Shown in pieces: positions 16,890 through 25,632 of a stretch of 64,000 nt of DNA. Where the stretch lies: the NCBI GenBank assembly GCA_963700425.1, contig CAVOXO010000007.1, positions 1 to 64,000 on the forward strand, in the 5' to 3' direction. Within the stretch, counting starts at the first letter, position 1. Every line of letters begins with the position of its first letter. The stretch is from CAVOXO01 sp963700425 (GTDB lineage: Bacteria; Actinomycetota; Acidimicrobiia; Acidimicrobiales; Microtrichaceae). The notes under the pieces were generated by a model that made no database searches, was not told the origin of the DNA, and worked only from the letters and a program-made list of their open reading frames with translations. The position numbers and the translations under genes were made by a program.

Positions 16890-17867
16890 TCAGGCCAGCC
16901 AGCGGGCGGCTTCCTTGGCGAAGTAGGTCAGGATCATGTCCACGCCCGCCCGGCGGAGGGCGATGAGCTGTTCGAGCGCGACGGCATCGCCGTCGATCCA
17001 TCCCTGCAGAGCGGCGGCCTTGATCATCGAGTATTCGCCCGACACGTGGTAGGCCGCGAGGGGCACGTCGCAGATCCGCCGGGCGTCGACGATGACGTCG
17101 AGATACGTGATCGCCGGTTTGATCATCACCATGTCGGCACCCTCCTCCAGGTCGGCGCGGATCTCGAGAAGGGCTTCGCGGCGGTTGGCCGGATCCTGCT
17201 GGTAGGTGCGGCGGTCACCGCCGTCGGCGATGGAGACGTTCACCGCGTCCCGGAAGGGTCCGTAGAGGGCGGAGGCGAACTTGGCCGCGTACGCCAGGAT
17301 CGCGGTGTCGATGTGACCCGAGCCGTCGAGCACGGCGCGGATGGCCGCGACCTGCCCGTCCATCATCCCGGAGGGGGCGACGATGTCGGCCCCTGCGGCC
17401 GCCTGGGCGAGCGCGGCCGCTCCGTAGTGATCGAGAGTGGCGTCGTTGTCGACCGTGCCGTCGGCCCTCACGATTCCGCAGTGACCGTGATCGGTGTACT
17501 CGTCGAGGCAGAGATCGGCGATCAGCACGACCTCGTCGCCGAATCGTTCACGCATTCGCGACAGAGCGACCTGCACCACGCCGTCGGGGTCCGACGCCCC
17601 CGAGCCGGTGGGGTCCTTCGACTCCGGAATTCCGAACAGGATCACCGAGCCGATCCCTGCGTCGAGGAGTTCCCCCACCTCCTCGACCGCGGAGTCGACC
17701 CCGTGTTGGAACACCCCCGGGAGGGAGGGGATCGGGACGGACCCGTCGATCCCCTCGCGCACGAAGAGCGGGGCGATGAGATCGCCGGGGTGCAGGGACG
17801 TCTCCGCGACGAGGGAACGGAGAGCGGGGGTGCGTCGGAGTCGTCGCAGTCGCTGCTGTGGGAACAC
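16890..17867 (-). CDS. hemB: Delta-aminolevulinic acid dehydratase (porphobilinogen synthase)
   Basis: Condenses two 5-aminolevulinate molecules into porphobilinogen. The metal-binding region DLCLDEYTDHGHCG retains its Cys residues, pointing to a zinc enzyme. The active-site lysines are in AYAAKFASALYGPFR and MVMIKPAITYLDV. The frame is open for another 184 codons upstream, but homology begins at FPQQRLRRLRRTPALR, so I use GTG 17867; it has TACCAT six bases before it and gives 325 aa, the normal length. Confidence 0.96.
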   Translation of the reverse strand: MFPQQRLRRLRRTPALRSLVAETSLHPGDLIAPLFVREGIDGSVPIPSLPGVFQHGVDSAVEEVGELLDAGIGSVILFGIPESKDPTGSGASDPDGVVQVALSRMRERFGDEVVLIADLCLDEYTDHGHCGIVRADGTVDNDATLDHYGAAALAQAAAGADIVAPSGMMDGQVAAIRAVLDGSGHIDTAILAYAAKFASALYGPFRDAVNVSIADGGDRRTYQQDPANRREALLEIRADLEEGADMVMIKPAITYLDVIVDARRICDVPLAAYHVSGEYSMIKAAALQGWIDGDAVALEQLIALRRAGVDMILTYFAKEAARWLA

Positions 17868-17873
17868 GGCGCC

Positions 17874-17879
17874 ATGGTA
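17874..17879 (-). promoter_or_regulatory. -10 hexamer TACCAT, leaderless promoter of hemB-hemL
   Basis: TANNNT six bases before GTG 17867; supports that start over the upstream open frame. Confidence 0.5.
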
Positions 17880-18059
17880 GAGGTCTCGACCCGAATCGAC
17901 GAAGGACCGGAACCTCAGGAGCGGGCGGCGTCTCCCCTGCCCGGATCGGCTGCACCCGTCGGTGCACCGAGGCGGAAAGGCGCCCGCTGCTGAGTTCTTC
18001 CCCACGAGGGCCGGATCGGTTCGGGGGCCACGTCCGGGACGCGAGGAGACGACGGGCTG

Positions 18060-18065
18060 TACCCT
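18060..18065 (+). promoter_or_regulatory. -10 hexamer TACCCT, leaderless promoter of the metallopeptidase gene
   Basis: TANNNT seven bases before GTG 18073; no ribosome-binding site is visible. Confidence 0.45.
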
Positions 18066-18072
18066 CGCACCT

Positions 18073-19281
18073 GTGACGCTTCTCCGTTTCGTCCCCAGGC
18101 GCTCGCCGCGCCCACCTCTGCGGAGCGCCTCGTCCTCGCCGAGTCCCGGTCGATCACTCCTCGTGGCCGGGATCGCCGGGGTGAGCGCGCTCGCCGCCTG
18201 CACGCCCACGCCCGGAGGTGGCACGCCGCCGACCGACACGACGATCAACTCCTTCACGGTGTCCGACCCCTCGGGGCCCGCACCCCACACGGCCGCGTTC
18301 TCCTGGTCCATCTCGGATCCCGAGAACGACCCGCTCACGTGCACCCTGGACTGGACGACCGACGGGACCGTCGATGTGACCGTGGCACCCTGCACCAACT
18401 CGTCCCTGCGAGCGCACACCTACCCGTCCGCCGGGTCGTTCACGACGACCCTCGTCGTCGACGATCAGAATTCGACACCCGCGTCGGCCACCGCATCGAC
18501 CACGGTCTCGGCGCCCTCGTCGGATCTCTTCGACATCACCCTCCGACTCTCGACGGGTATGACGTCGGCGCAGGCCCAGGCCTTCGATGACGCCGCCGCC
18601 CGGTGGTCGACCGTCATCGCCGCCGGACTCGATCCACGGACGGTCACCATCCCCGCCGGTGACTGCGATCCCGCCGCAGCCCAGTTCGACGGCACGATCG
18701 ACGACGTGATGATCGACGGAATCATCGCTCCCATCGACGGTCCCGGGGGCGTCCTCGGTCAAGCCGGCCCCTGCTATGTGCGGGGCTCGTCGAGACTGCC
18801 CATCTACGGGACCATGACCTTCGATTCCGCCGACGTGGTCGACCTCGAGGCCGACGGCACCTTCGAGGACGTGATCCTCCACGAGATGGGCCACGTGCTC
18901 GGTATCGGAACGCTCTGGGATCCCGCCGACATCGGCGGCACCGGAACGTCGAACCCGACCCATCTCGGGGTCACGACGCGGGCCGCGTACTCGATGCTCG
19001 GTGCGAGCGGAAACGTTCCGCTCGAGAACGTCGGCGGAGCCGGAACGGTCGAGTCCCATTGGCGGGAGGCCACGTTCGGCAGCGAGTTGATGACCGGATT
19101 CATCGACTCCACCAATCCGATGAGCATCGTCACCATCGCCGACCTCGCCGACCTCGGATACTCGGGAATCGATCTGGGCGGTGCCGACCCCTACTCCCTC
19201 GGATCCTCGTCGCGCCGAACGCCCGGCGCTGACGGCCGGGAACTCACCGAGGTCCTCCTCACCCCGCGGCGAACGGTCTGA
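18073..19281 (+). CDS. Leishmanolysin-like (M8) secreted zinc metallopeptidase, probable lipoprotein
   Basis: Exported protease of about 402 aa. The order is a signal peptide with lipobox-like SALAAC near residue 45, a PKD/Ig-like domain (about 60-150), then a catalytic domain. The zinc site HEMGHVLGIG (near residue 275) gives two His and the catalytic Glu; the third ligand is probably the His of ESHWREATFGSELM. The following NPMSIVTIADLADLGY is the usual end of the leishmanolysin-type domain. GTG 18073 is chosen because it precedes a good signal peptide and a TANNNT box. It sits alone between hemB and an EEP gene and shows no link to haem synthesis. Confidence 0.85.
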   Translation: MTLLRFVPRRSPRPPLRSASSSPSPGRSLLVAGIAGVSALAACTPTPGGGTPPTDTTINSFTVSDPSGPAPHTAAFSWSISDPENDPLTCTLDWTTDGTVDVTVAPCTNSSLRAHTYPSAGSFTTTLVVDDQNSTPASATASTTVSAPSSDLFDITLRLSTGMTSAQAQAFDDAAARWSTVIAAGLDPRTVTIPAGDCDPAAAQFDGTIDDVMIDGIIAPIDGPGGVLGQAGPCYVRGSSRLPIYGTMTFDSADVVDLEADGTFEDVILHEMGHVLGIGTLWDPADIGGTGTSNPTHLGVTTRAAYSMLGASGNVPLENVGGAGTVESHWREATFGSELMTGFIDSTNPMSIVTIADLADLGYSGIDLGGADPYSLGSSSRRTPGADGRELTEVLLTPRRTV

Positions 19282-19321
19282 GCCCTCGGGCGCGACGCTC
19301 GCAGGATCGACGGGACGAACC

Positions 19322-20311
19322 TCAGGAGCGAACGGTGTAGGTGACGAGCAGCGATCTGTGATCGCTGCCCGGGACGTCCGAATCGACCACCTCGAGCGGA
19401 ACGACGCCCGACGTGCTCACGGAGTGATCGAGCCGCATGAGCCGACCCGCGAGCACCTCCGGAACCGCCAGGGGTGCCCACGAGCTCGACAGACCCGACC
19501 CCGTCGCCTGGTGTGCGTCGGTCAGGCCCGCGTCGAGCAGATTCCGGAACGGTGGGTGGAAGGGAGTCGCGTTGAAGTCACCGGCGAAGACCACTTCGGT
19601 GTCCGCCTCGGTCGCGAGCTCCCCGAGGATGTCGAACTGGGTCACCCACGGATCGAGTTCATGGGGCTGGTGGGGCGCCCGGAGGTGAACCGAGTAGATA
19701 CGGATCGGGGTGTCCGCCACCGTGACGGTGACAGCGGGCGCGGCGAACGGATCGATCCATTCCTCGCCCAGATCGACCGAGTCCAGCCGGGACAACACCA
19801 TCTCCCCGAAGTGCTCCGCGTCCGCGGAATGGAGCCGATGTGGGTACATCTCGTCCACTCCCGCAGCGGTCAGCGCGGCCCGCTGCGAGGGGGTCATCTC
19901 GTGGAGGACGACCACGTCGGCATCGGCGGCCACAACCGCCGCGGCCACATCGTCACGGCGATCGTTGAGGTAGTTCACGTTGGCCGAGAAGACGGTGAAG
20001 GTGGGAGCATCGTCCGCCCACGCGGGGATCGCGTCCCCCACGGCCAACGGTGCCAGTACCGCGATGTACAGCAGAGAGGCCACGAGAGCGAACACCGCGA
20101 CGGCGCGACGGCGGCGCAGGACGGCGCAGGCGAGCGCGACGGGCGCCGCGGCTCCGATCCAGGGCGCCAAAGCCTGAGCGGCGATGGTGGCACCGAACCC
20201 CACCACCCCGAACACGATCGTCACCATCACGACCACGACGAACGCGCACACGGCCACCAACGCACCGTCGAAGGCGGTGCCCACGACCCTTCCCCAGTTC
20301 GCACCCCGCAC
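19322..20311 (-). CDS. Membrane-anchored endonuclease/exonuclease/phosphatase (EEP) family protein
   Basis: 329 aa with three N-terminal helices (about residues 15-95) followed by an EEP catalytic domain. Family residues are seen in FSANVNYLN, VVLHEMTP (metal-binding Glu), IYSVHLRAP, FAGDFNATPFHPPFR and the terminal GSDHRSLLV. The substrate may be nucleic acid, phosphoinositide-like or another phosphodiester; the sequence does not say which. It is convergent with the metallopeptidase. The GTG has TAGGGT eight bases upstream. Confidence 0.88.
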   Translation of the reverse strand: MRGANWGRVVGTAFDGALVAVCAFVVVVMVTIVFGVVGFGATIAAQALAPWIGAAAPVALACAVLRRRRAVAVFALVASLLYIAVLAPLAVGDAIPAWADDAPTFTVFSANVNYLNDRRDDVAAAVVAADADVVVLHEMTPSQRAALTAAGVDEMYPHRLHSADAEHFGEMVLSRLDSVDLGEEWIDPFAAPAVTVTVADTPIRIYSVHLRAPHQPHELDPWVTQFDILGELATEADTEVVFAGDFNATPFHPPFRNLLDAGLTDAHQATGSGLSSSWAPLAVPEVLAGRLMRLDHSVSTSGVVPLEVVDSDVPGSDHRSLLVTYTVRS

Positions 20312-20319
20312 GGTCGATC

Positions 20320-20325
20320 ACCCTA
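20320..20325 (-). promoter_or_regulatory. -10 hexamer TAGGGT, promoter of the EEP gene
   Basis: TANNNT eight bases before GTG 20311 on the minus strand. Confidence 0.4.
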
Positions 20326-20379
20326 CGGTGCGCCGACCGGTGTCCGCCCGCGGACGACGCTCCGCCGATCGGGACCTCG

Positions 20380-21855
20380 CTAGGGCGCGAGTCTGGCGCG
20401 CACGGCGTCGAGAAGCCCGGGGATCGAGTGAGGGTCGGCTTCCACCACGTCGACGAATCCGCCCCTCCGGGCGGTGGCCGCGGTCTGTGGACCGATGCAC
20501 ACCGCCAATGAAGCCCGCGATGGCGCCGGGACGGCGTCGAGGAAGTTCCGAACCGCGGACGACGAGGCGAACACGACGGCGTCGGCGCCGGCGATGTCGT
20601 CGAGCACATGCGGCGGCACCTCTGCCGGAACCGTCTCGTACGCCTCGGCGACGTGAATCGTCCACCCGCGCTCGGTCAGTCCGTCCACCAACGCATCACG
20701 ACCTCCCACCGCTCTCGGAACGCCGACCGTCCCCCGCGTGCTGCCGCCCGCCGAGGACGGAGGGTCGGGGAAGACCTCGAGCAGACCTTCGGCCACGTGC
20801 CGTTCGGGGAGGAGATCGGCAACGAGATGCCGGCGGGTGAGGACCTCCGCCGTGCCAGGTCCCATCACGGCGAGGCCGACCCCCGCCAGGCGTCGTGGGT
20901 CCCCCACTGCGTCCAGGAAACGCTCGGCGGCGTTGGGCGACGAGAGCACCACCCAGTCGAGATCCGCGACGTGATCGGCGAGCCGACGCAGCTGCGCTCC
21001 GCCGTCGGGTGGATCCACAATGGCGACGGTGGGTACCGGAACCACGGCGGCTCCCATCGACTCGAGGCCGACCCGAAGCCGTGATGCCTGATCGGGTCGA
21101 CGGGTCACGATGATCCGCTTCCCGAACAGGGGGCGCTTGGTGAACCACTCGACGGCATGCTCGACGACCTCACCGATGACGAACGTGGTGGGAGGCGCCA
21201 GATCGAGGGTGGTGACCGTCGCCAGGGTCGCCTTGCCGGTCACCTGATCGGGACGCGTTCCCCAGCGGATGGCGGCGACCGGTGTGTCGGCGTCGCGGCC
21301 GGCGTCGAGGAGCCGTCGGGCGATGGTCGAGATGTTGCCGACACCCATCAGCACGACGATGGTGCCGCCGATGCGTGCCAGTGCATCCCAGTCGATGGCA
21401 TCGTTCGACTTGGTGGGATCCTCGTGTCCCGTGACGACCGTGAATGCGGTCGACGAGTACCGACGGGTGACCGCGATCCCGGCGTACGCGGGTGCCGCCA
21501 GCGCCGAGCTGATTCCCGGGACCACCTCGGTCTCGATCCCCGCCTCGTCCAGTGCGACCAGCTCCTCTCCGCCGCGAGCGAAGACGAAGGGATCGCCCCC
21601 CTTGAGACGGACCACGCACGCGTCGCCGCGGCCCCGGTCCACGAGGAGGTCGTTGATGTCGTCCTGTCGTGCGGAGTGCCCATGAGGATCCTTCCCCACG
21701 TTGATGCGCTCGCACTCCGCCGGGACCAGATCCAAGAGATGCGGGGCGGACAGGCGGTCGTAGACCACGACGTCGGCCCTCGCCAGCAACTCGGCAGCGC
21801 GGACGGTCAGAAGACCGGGGTCACCGGGACCGGCACCGACCAGATGGACCGTCAC
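20380..21855 (-). CDS. cobA-hemD: Uroporphyrinogen-III C-methyltransferase / uroporphyrinogen-III synthase fusion
   Basis: Bifunctional protein of about 491 aa. Residues 1-250 are a SAM methyltransferase (VGAGPGDPGLLTVRA at the start, RLKGGDPFVFARGGEE, and MGVGN later) that makes precorrin-2 for sirohaem or cobalamin. Residues 255-491 are a HemD uroporphyrinogen-III synthase domain that cyclises hydroxymethylbilane. The start is GTG 21855, overlapping the hemC stop as GTGA; the open frame upstream is hemC in another frame. This fusion downstream of hemC is common in actinobacteria. Confidence 0.95.
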   Translation of the reverse strand: MTVHLVGAGPGDPGLLTVRAAELLARADVVVYDRLSAPHLLDLVPAECERINVGKDPHGHSARQDDINDLLVDRGRGDACVVRLKGGDPFVFARGGEELVALDEAGIETEVVPGISSALAAPAYAGIAVTRRYSSTAFTVVTGHEDPTKSNDAIDWDALARIGGTIVVLMGVGNISTIARRLLDAGRDADTPVAAIRWGTRPDQVTGKATLATVTTLDLAPPTTFVIGEVVEHAVEWFTKRPLFGKRIIVTRRPDQASRLRVGLESMGAAVVPVPTVAIVDPPDGGAQLRRLADHVADLDWVVLSSPNAAERFLDAVGDPRRLAGVGLAVMGPGTAEVLTRRHLVADLLPERHVAEGLLEVFPDPPSSAGGSTRGTVGVPRAVGGRDALVDGLTERGWTIHVAEAYETVPAEVPPHVLDDIAGADAVVFASSSAVRNFLDAVPAPSRASLAVCIGPQTAATARRGGFVDVVEADPHSIPGLLDAVRARLAP

Positions 21856-22718
21856 GACGATGTCCTCAGGAGCTCGGAGGCGAGTCGGGCGCCCAGCGCG
21901 TCGCCATCGACGTCTCGGCCCGTGGCGCGTCGAGGTACGTCGTCCGCGGTCGCCAGCATGGCGACCATGGTGACCGTGCCGTCCGCCAGGAGGGAGGCGT
22001 GGGCTCCGGCGGGCAGGTCGCAGTCCCCGCCCAGGACGACGAGGAACGACCGCTCCGCCGAATAGACCCGGCGAGCGTCGGCATCGTCCAACACCGCCAC
22101 GGCCTCGAGGGCGGCGCTCGACGATCGGCACTCCACGGCGAGGGCACCCTGTCCCACCTGGGGCACCATCACGTCGGGCTCGAGGATGTCGTGAACGCCG
22201 ACCTCGCGCTCGAGTCGGTCGAGCGCGGCCTGAGCCATGACGATGGCGTCGACGGCGCCGACCGCGGCAAGTCGGGTGTCGATGTTGCCGCGGAGTTCCC
22301 GGAACGACAGATCGGGGCGGAGGCCGGCGAGCTGTACCCGTCGACGAACCGAGCCGGTGGCGACGATCGCACCCCGGGCCAGGCCGCCCAGCGTCGAGCC
22401 GACCAGCACGTCGCGGTGATCGCCCCGAGGCGGTACGGCACCGACCACGAGACCCTCGGGGGTCAGCGCCGGGAGGTCCTTCGCAGAGTGGACCGCGATG
22501 TCGGCGCGCCCGTCGAGCACCGCAGCCTGTATCTCCTTGACGAAGACGCCTTTGCCGCCGATCTCGTGGAGGGGAACGTCGGTGCGCCGGTCCCCCTCCG
22601 TCGACACGGCGACGATCTCGACGTCCTCACCCGTTTCGTCACCGATGAGGCCGGCGACGTGTCGTGCCTGCCACAGGGCGAGAGCCGAACCCCGAGTCGC
22701 CAACCGGAGCGGGGCCAC
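21852..22718 (-). CDS. hemC: Hydroxymethylbilane synthase (porphobilinogen deaminase)
   Basis: Polymerises four porphobilinogens on a dipyrromethane cofactor. At 288 aa it has the normal length. The N-terminus LRLATRGSALALWQARHV and the cofactor-attachment Cys in LGGDCDLPAGAHA (about residue 230) are diagnostic. It starts five bases after the hemA stop. Confidence 0.96.
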   Translation of the reverse strand: MAPLRLATRGSALALWQARHVAGLIGDETGEDVEIVAVSTEGDRRTDVPLHEIGGKGVFVKEIQAAVLDGRADIAVHSAKDLPALTPEGLVVGAVPPRGDHRDVLVGSTLGGLARGAIVATGSVRRRVQLAGLRPDLSFRELRGNIDTRLAAVGAVDAIVMAQAALDRLEREVGVHDILEPDVMVPQVGQGALAVECRSSSAALEAVAVLDDADARRVYSAERSFLVVLGGDCDLPAGAHASLLADGTVTMVAMLATADDVPRRATGRDVDGDALGARLASELLRTSS

Positions 22719-22723
22719 GGTTC

Positions 22724-23983
22724 TCAGATGTCGAACAGTTCGCGGAGAGTGGCCGCGAGCCGCTGGCCCCGGGGTGTGCCGGCCGCGCTCTTCAACTGGA
22801 CCGTCGGTTGGTGGACCATCTTGGCGACCGACGAGCGGATCACGGCATCGACCGCGTCGCGCTGGGCGTCGTCCAGACCGGCCAACCGCGACCCGTGACG
22901 ATCGAGCTCGGAATCGATGACGTCATCGATCCGGCGCCGCAACGCCACGACGAGCGGGGCGATCTCACGCGCCGAGGACTCGGCGAGGAAGCGGTCGACC
23001 TCGGCATCGAGGATGGCGGCGACGGCGGGCAGCTCACTGCGGCGCCGCTCTCGTCCGGCCTCCACGTGGGCCGCGAGATCGTCCATGTCGAGAAGGGTCA
23101 CTCCCTCGATGGCACCGACCGCGGAATCGACGTCACGGGGCATGGCCACATCGATGATTCTCAGGGGCCGCCCACTGCGGTGAGCCGTTGCCTGCTCGAT
23201 CTCGTCGGCGGTGACCAGCGTCACCGGCGACGACGTCGCGAAGAAGGCCAGGTCGGCCGCGGAGAGGGCGTCGTTCAACTCCGAGAGCGGGAGATGCCGC
23301 TCGCCGTCCGCCACGAGGTCGGCGGCGTTGTCGGGGCTCCGATTGACGATGGTGACCGACCGTGGAGCCTCGCGACGCACGAAATCGACAACGCCTCGGG
23401 CCATGGAACCCGCACCGACGATGGTGACATCCCGATCGGCGATGCCGTCGGGATGATCGGCGGCCAGGAGCACCGCAGCGTGGCTGACCGAGGTGACGTG
23501 ACGTGAGATGGCGGTCTCGGTCCGCACCAGCTTCCCCACCTCGACGGCGCGTCGGAACAGCAGGTTGAGCACGGGACCGGACGCCGTGAGGCGCCGAGCG
23601 GTGTCCCAGGCCTCGCGGACCTGGCCGAGGATCTCGCTCTCGCCCACCACGACCGAGTCGGCTCCCGAGGCGATCCCGAAGAGGTGCCTCACCGCTTCCT
23701 CGTCGTAGGTGACGTCGAGATGATCGACGAAATCCACCGGTGGAAGAAACGTGAGATCGGAGATGAAGTCGCGGACGTCGCGGTACGCACCGTGGAACCG
23801 TTCGGCCGCCACGAAGATCTCGGTACGGTTGCAGGTCGAGAGAATGACCGCCTCGTTGATGTCGGGGCGGGCGGTCAGATCATCGAGGAACTTGTCCAGG
23901 CGCGGTCCGTCGATGGCCATCTTCTCCAGGAGCTCCAACGGAGCGCTGCGGTGATGAGCACCGATGGCAATGACGGACGACAC
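22724..23983 (-). CDS. hemA: Glutamyl-tRNA reductase
   Basis: First committed enzyme of the C5 haem pathway, reducing glutamyl-tRNA to glutamate-1-semialdehyde with NADPH. The catalytic Cys is in LSTCNRTEIF (about residue 50), followed by GESEILGQV and the NADPH-binding GAGSMARG. GTG 23983 has GAGGAG five bases upstream and begins at VSSVIAIGAHHRSAPLELLE; a longer frame runs into the rex gene. About 419 aa. It lies 98 bases after rex in the same orientation, so haem synthesis is likely tied to NADH/NAD redox state. Confidence 0.96.
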   Translation of the reverse strand: MSSVIAIGAHHRSAPLELLEKMAIDGPRLDKFLDDLTARPDINEAVILSTCNRTEIFVAAERFHGAYRDVRDFISDLTFLPPVDFVDHLDVTYDEEAVRHLFGIASGADSVVVGESEILGQVREAWDTARRLTASGPVLNLLFRRAVEVGKLVRTETAISRHVTSVSHAAVLLAADHPDGIADRDVTIVGAGSMARGVVDFVRREAPRSVTIVNRSPDNAADLVADGERHLPLSELNDALSAADLAFFATSSPVTLVTADEIEQATAHRSGRPLRIIDVAMPRDVDSAVGAIEGVTLLDMDDLAAHVEAGRERRRSELPAVAAILDAEVDRFLAESSAREIAPLVVALRRRIDDVIDSELDRHGSRLAGLDDAQRDAVDAVIRSSVAKMVHQPTVQLKSAAGTPRGQRLAATLRELFDI

Positions 23984-24081
23984 GACGTCTCCTCGATCCG
24001 CGTTCCCTCCGGGCACGGGGGAACCCCTACAGCTTCTCCGAACAGCCGCGGAATGTCCAAGCCCGGCCGGCCGGTCGATGG

Positions 24082-24747
24082 TCACGTGGCCTCGCGGGCC
24101 TCCGCCGAATGCCGCCGTTCCTGGTAGAAGCTGAGGATCTGCAGTTCGACGGCCAGGTCGACCTTGCGGACCGAGATGCCGTCGGGAACCGAGATGACCG
24201 TCGGGGCGAAGTTGAGAATCGAGGACACTCCCGCCTCGACCATGTGGTCGGCCACCTGTTGGGCAGCGGCAGGAGGGGTGGCGATGATCCCGATGGTGAT
24301 GTCGTTCTCCGCGATGACATCACCCAGCTCGTCGTTGTGACGGATCACCAGGCCCGACAACTCGGTACCGACCTTGTCGGGGTCGGTGTCCACGATGCCG
24401 GCGACGAGGAAGCCCCGCTCGGCGAAACCGGCGTAGTTGACGAGCGCCTGTCCCAGGTTTCCCGCCCCGGCGATGACGCACGGCCAGTCGTGGGTGAGGC
24501 CCAGCTCTCGACGGATCTCGAAGAGGAGGGACTCGATGTTGTACCCGACCCCGCGGGTGCCGTAACTGCCGAAGTACGACAGATCCTTGCGGACCTTGGC
24601 TGCGTTGACCCCTGCCATCTCGGCGAGTCGGTTGGACGAGATCGTCGAGATGTCCTCCGACATCACGTCCTGCAGACAGCGGAGATAGACCGGAAGGCGC
24701 GCCACGGTCGCTTCGGGAATCGTCGCTCGAGGTGATCCACCACCCAT
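24082..24747 (-). CDS. rex: Redox-sensing transcriptional repressor Rex
   Basis: Repressor that binds operators when NADH is low and lets go when NADH binds. Residues 1-80 form a winged helix (SSNRLAEMAGVNAAKVRKDLSYFG with GTRGVGYN following); residues 85-210 are a Rossmann domain with GAGNLGQAL and the segment VAGIVDTDP. Length 221 aa, typical. In Streptomyces, Rex is known to control respiratory genes and its own rex-hem operon; the same gene order is found here and an operator-like site lies upstream. Confidence 0.96.
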   Translation of the reverse strand: MGGGSPRATIPEATVARLPVYLRCLQDVMSEDISTISSNRLAEMAGVNAAKVRKDLSYFGSYGTRGVGYNIESLLFEIRRELGLTHDWPCVIAGAGNLGQALVNYAGFAERGFLVAGIVDTDPDKVGTELSGLVIRHNDELGDVIAENDITIGIIATPPAAAQQVADHMVEAGVSSILNFAPTVISVPDGISVRKVDLAVELQILSFYQERRHSAEAREAT

Positions 24748-24756
24748 GAGGCAGCG

Positions 24757-24762
24757 ACAGTA
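24757..24762 (-). promoter_or_regulatory. -10 hexamer TACTGT of the rex-hem operon
   Basis: Lies nine bases before ATG 24747. TTGTGA on the minus strand at 24786-24781 could serve as the -35, with an 18-base spacer. Confidence 0.45.
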
Positions 24763-24768
24763 CCGGCC

Positions 24769-24786
24769 TCGTTCACAGATTCACAA
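24769..24786. promoter_or_regulatory. Weak Rex operator in the rex promoter
   Basis: One half-site is perfect (TTCACAA at 24780-24786) and the other, correctly spaced, matches 4 of 7, giving 11 of 14 consensus positions. It covers the -35 and spacer of the rex promoter and also lies just upstream of the -10 of the divergent membrane gene. This fits autoregulation. Confidence 0.5.
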
Positions 24787-24792
24787 AGTGGC

Positions 24793-24798
24793 TACGCT
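24793..24798 (+). promoter_or_regulatory. -10 hexamer TACGCT, leaderless promoter
   Basis: TANNNT seven bases before ATG 24806. Confidence 0.5.
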
Positions 24799-24805
24799 TC
24801 CTGCC

Positions 24806-25591
24806 ATGGATCCGGTGGCAGGACTCGGGGCCACGGCCACCCTGGTCTCGATCGCGTTCGCCATGTGCACCCTCGAGAGGTATCTGGCGCGGCGCCGTCC
24901 CCACGAACTGGCATGGACGGTGTCGTTGTGGATGTTCGCGGCCGCCTCCCTGGCGTACACGTGGGGCGCCGCGCTCGGGTGGGATTCGGCCTCGTTCCGG
25001 GCCTTCTACCTCTTCGGCGCCATCCTCAACGTCCCCTATCTGGCGCTCGGGACCGTGTATCTGCTCGCGGGCGTGCGTGTCGGCTCGATCGTCCACCGCG
25101 GCCTCGATCTGACCGCCGCGCTCGTCACGGGTGTGCTGATCTCGGCGCCACTCCTCGCCGCCGTGCCGGCCGACGGGTTGCCGTCGGGGCGAGAGATCTT
25201 CGGCATCGGGCCCAGGGTCATGGCCGCCGTCGGGTCGGGCGTCGGCGCCAGCATCCTCATCATCGGAGCGCTGTGGAGCGCGGTCCGCCTCATTCGCAAC
25301 CCCCGACCGATCGAGGGGACCGCACCCGTGAGCCCCGGGCGACTGGCGCTGACCAACGTCCTGATCGCGGCGGGTTCGCTGGTGTTGGGGATCGGCGGAG
25401 CGGGTTTCACCGGTCGGGACGCCCTCGTCGCGTTCGGTGTCTTCCTGGTGGCCGGAATCACGATCCTCTTCGCCGGCTTCCTCGTCTCGACCCCGCCCGC
25501 GCGTCGCATCGACGCGCCCGCCGCGGCGCACGAACGCACCCCCTCGCACGCCTTCACCGATGAACTGAGGGCGATCGCCCAGGAAGGGTGA
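24806..25591 (+). CDS. Seven-helix integral membrane protein, function unknown
   Basis: 261 aa with about seven hydrophobic helices (starting near residues 5, 35, 68, 95, 137, 180 and 207) and a short hydrophilic tail. I do not recognise a family or catalytic motif. ATG 24806 is used because it follows a leaderless promoter and the 20 residues before it overlap the intergenic region. It is divergent from rex and shares the Rex-like site, so redox control is possible. Confidence 0.8.
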   Translation: MDPVAGLGATATLVSIAFAMCTLERYLARRRPHELAWTVSLWMFAAASLAYTWGAALGWDSASFRAFYLFGAILNVPYLALGTVYLLAGVRVGSIVHRGLDLTAALVTGVLISAPLLAAVPADGLPSGREIFGIGPRVMAAVGSGVGASILIIGALWSAVRLIRNPRPIEGTAPVSPGRLALTNVLIAAGSLVLGIGGAGFTGRDALVAFGVFLVAGITILFAGFLVSTPPARRIDAPAAAHERTPSHAFTDELRAIAQEG

Positions 25592-25632
25592 CCCGCTGGC
25601 CGGCTCCGCAAGGCGGCCGCGGCGACGTGCCG

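Noticed and set aside
17868..18419. 184-codon N-terminal extension of hemB
   Set aside because: It overlaps the divergent metallopeptidase gene, has no homology to HemB, and a leaderless promoter marks GTG 17867.
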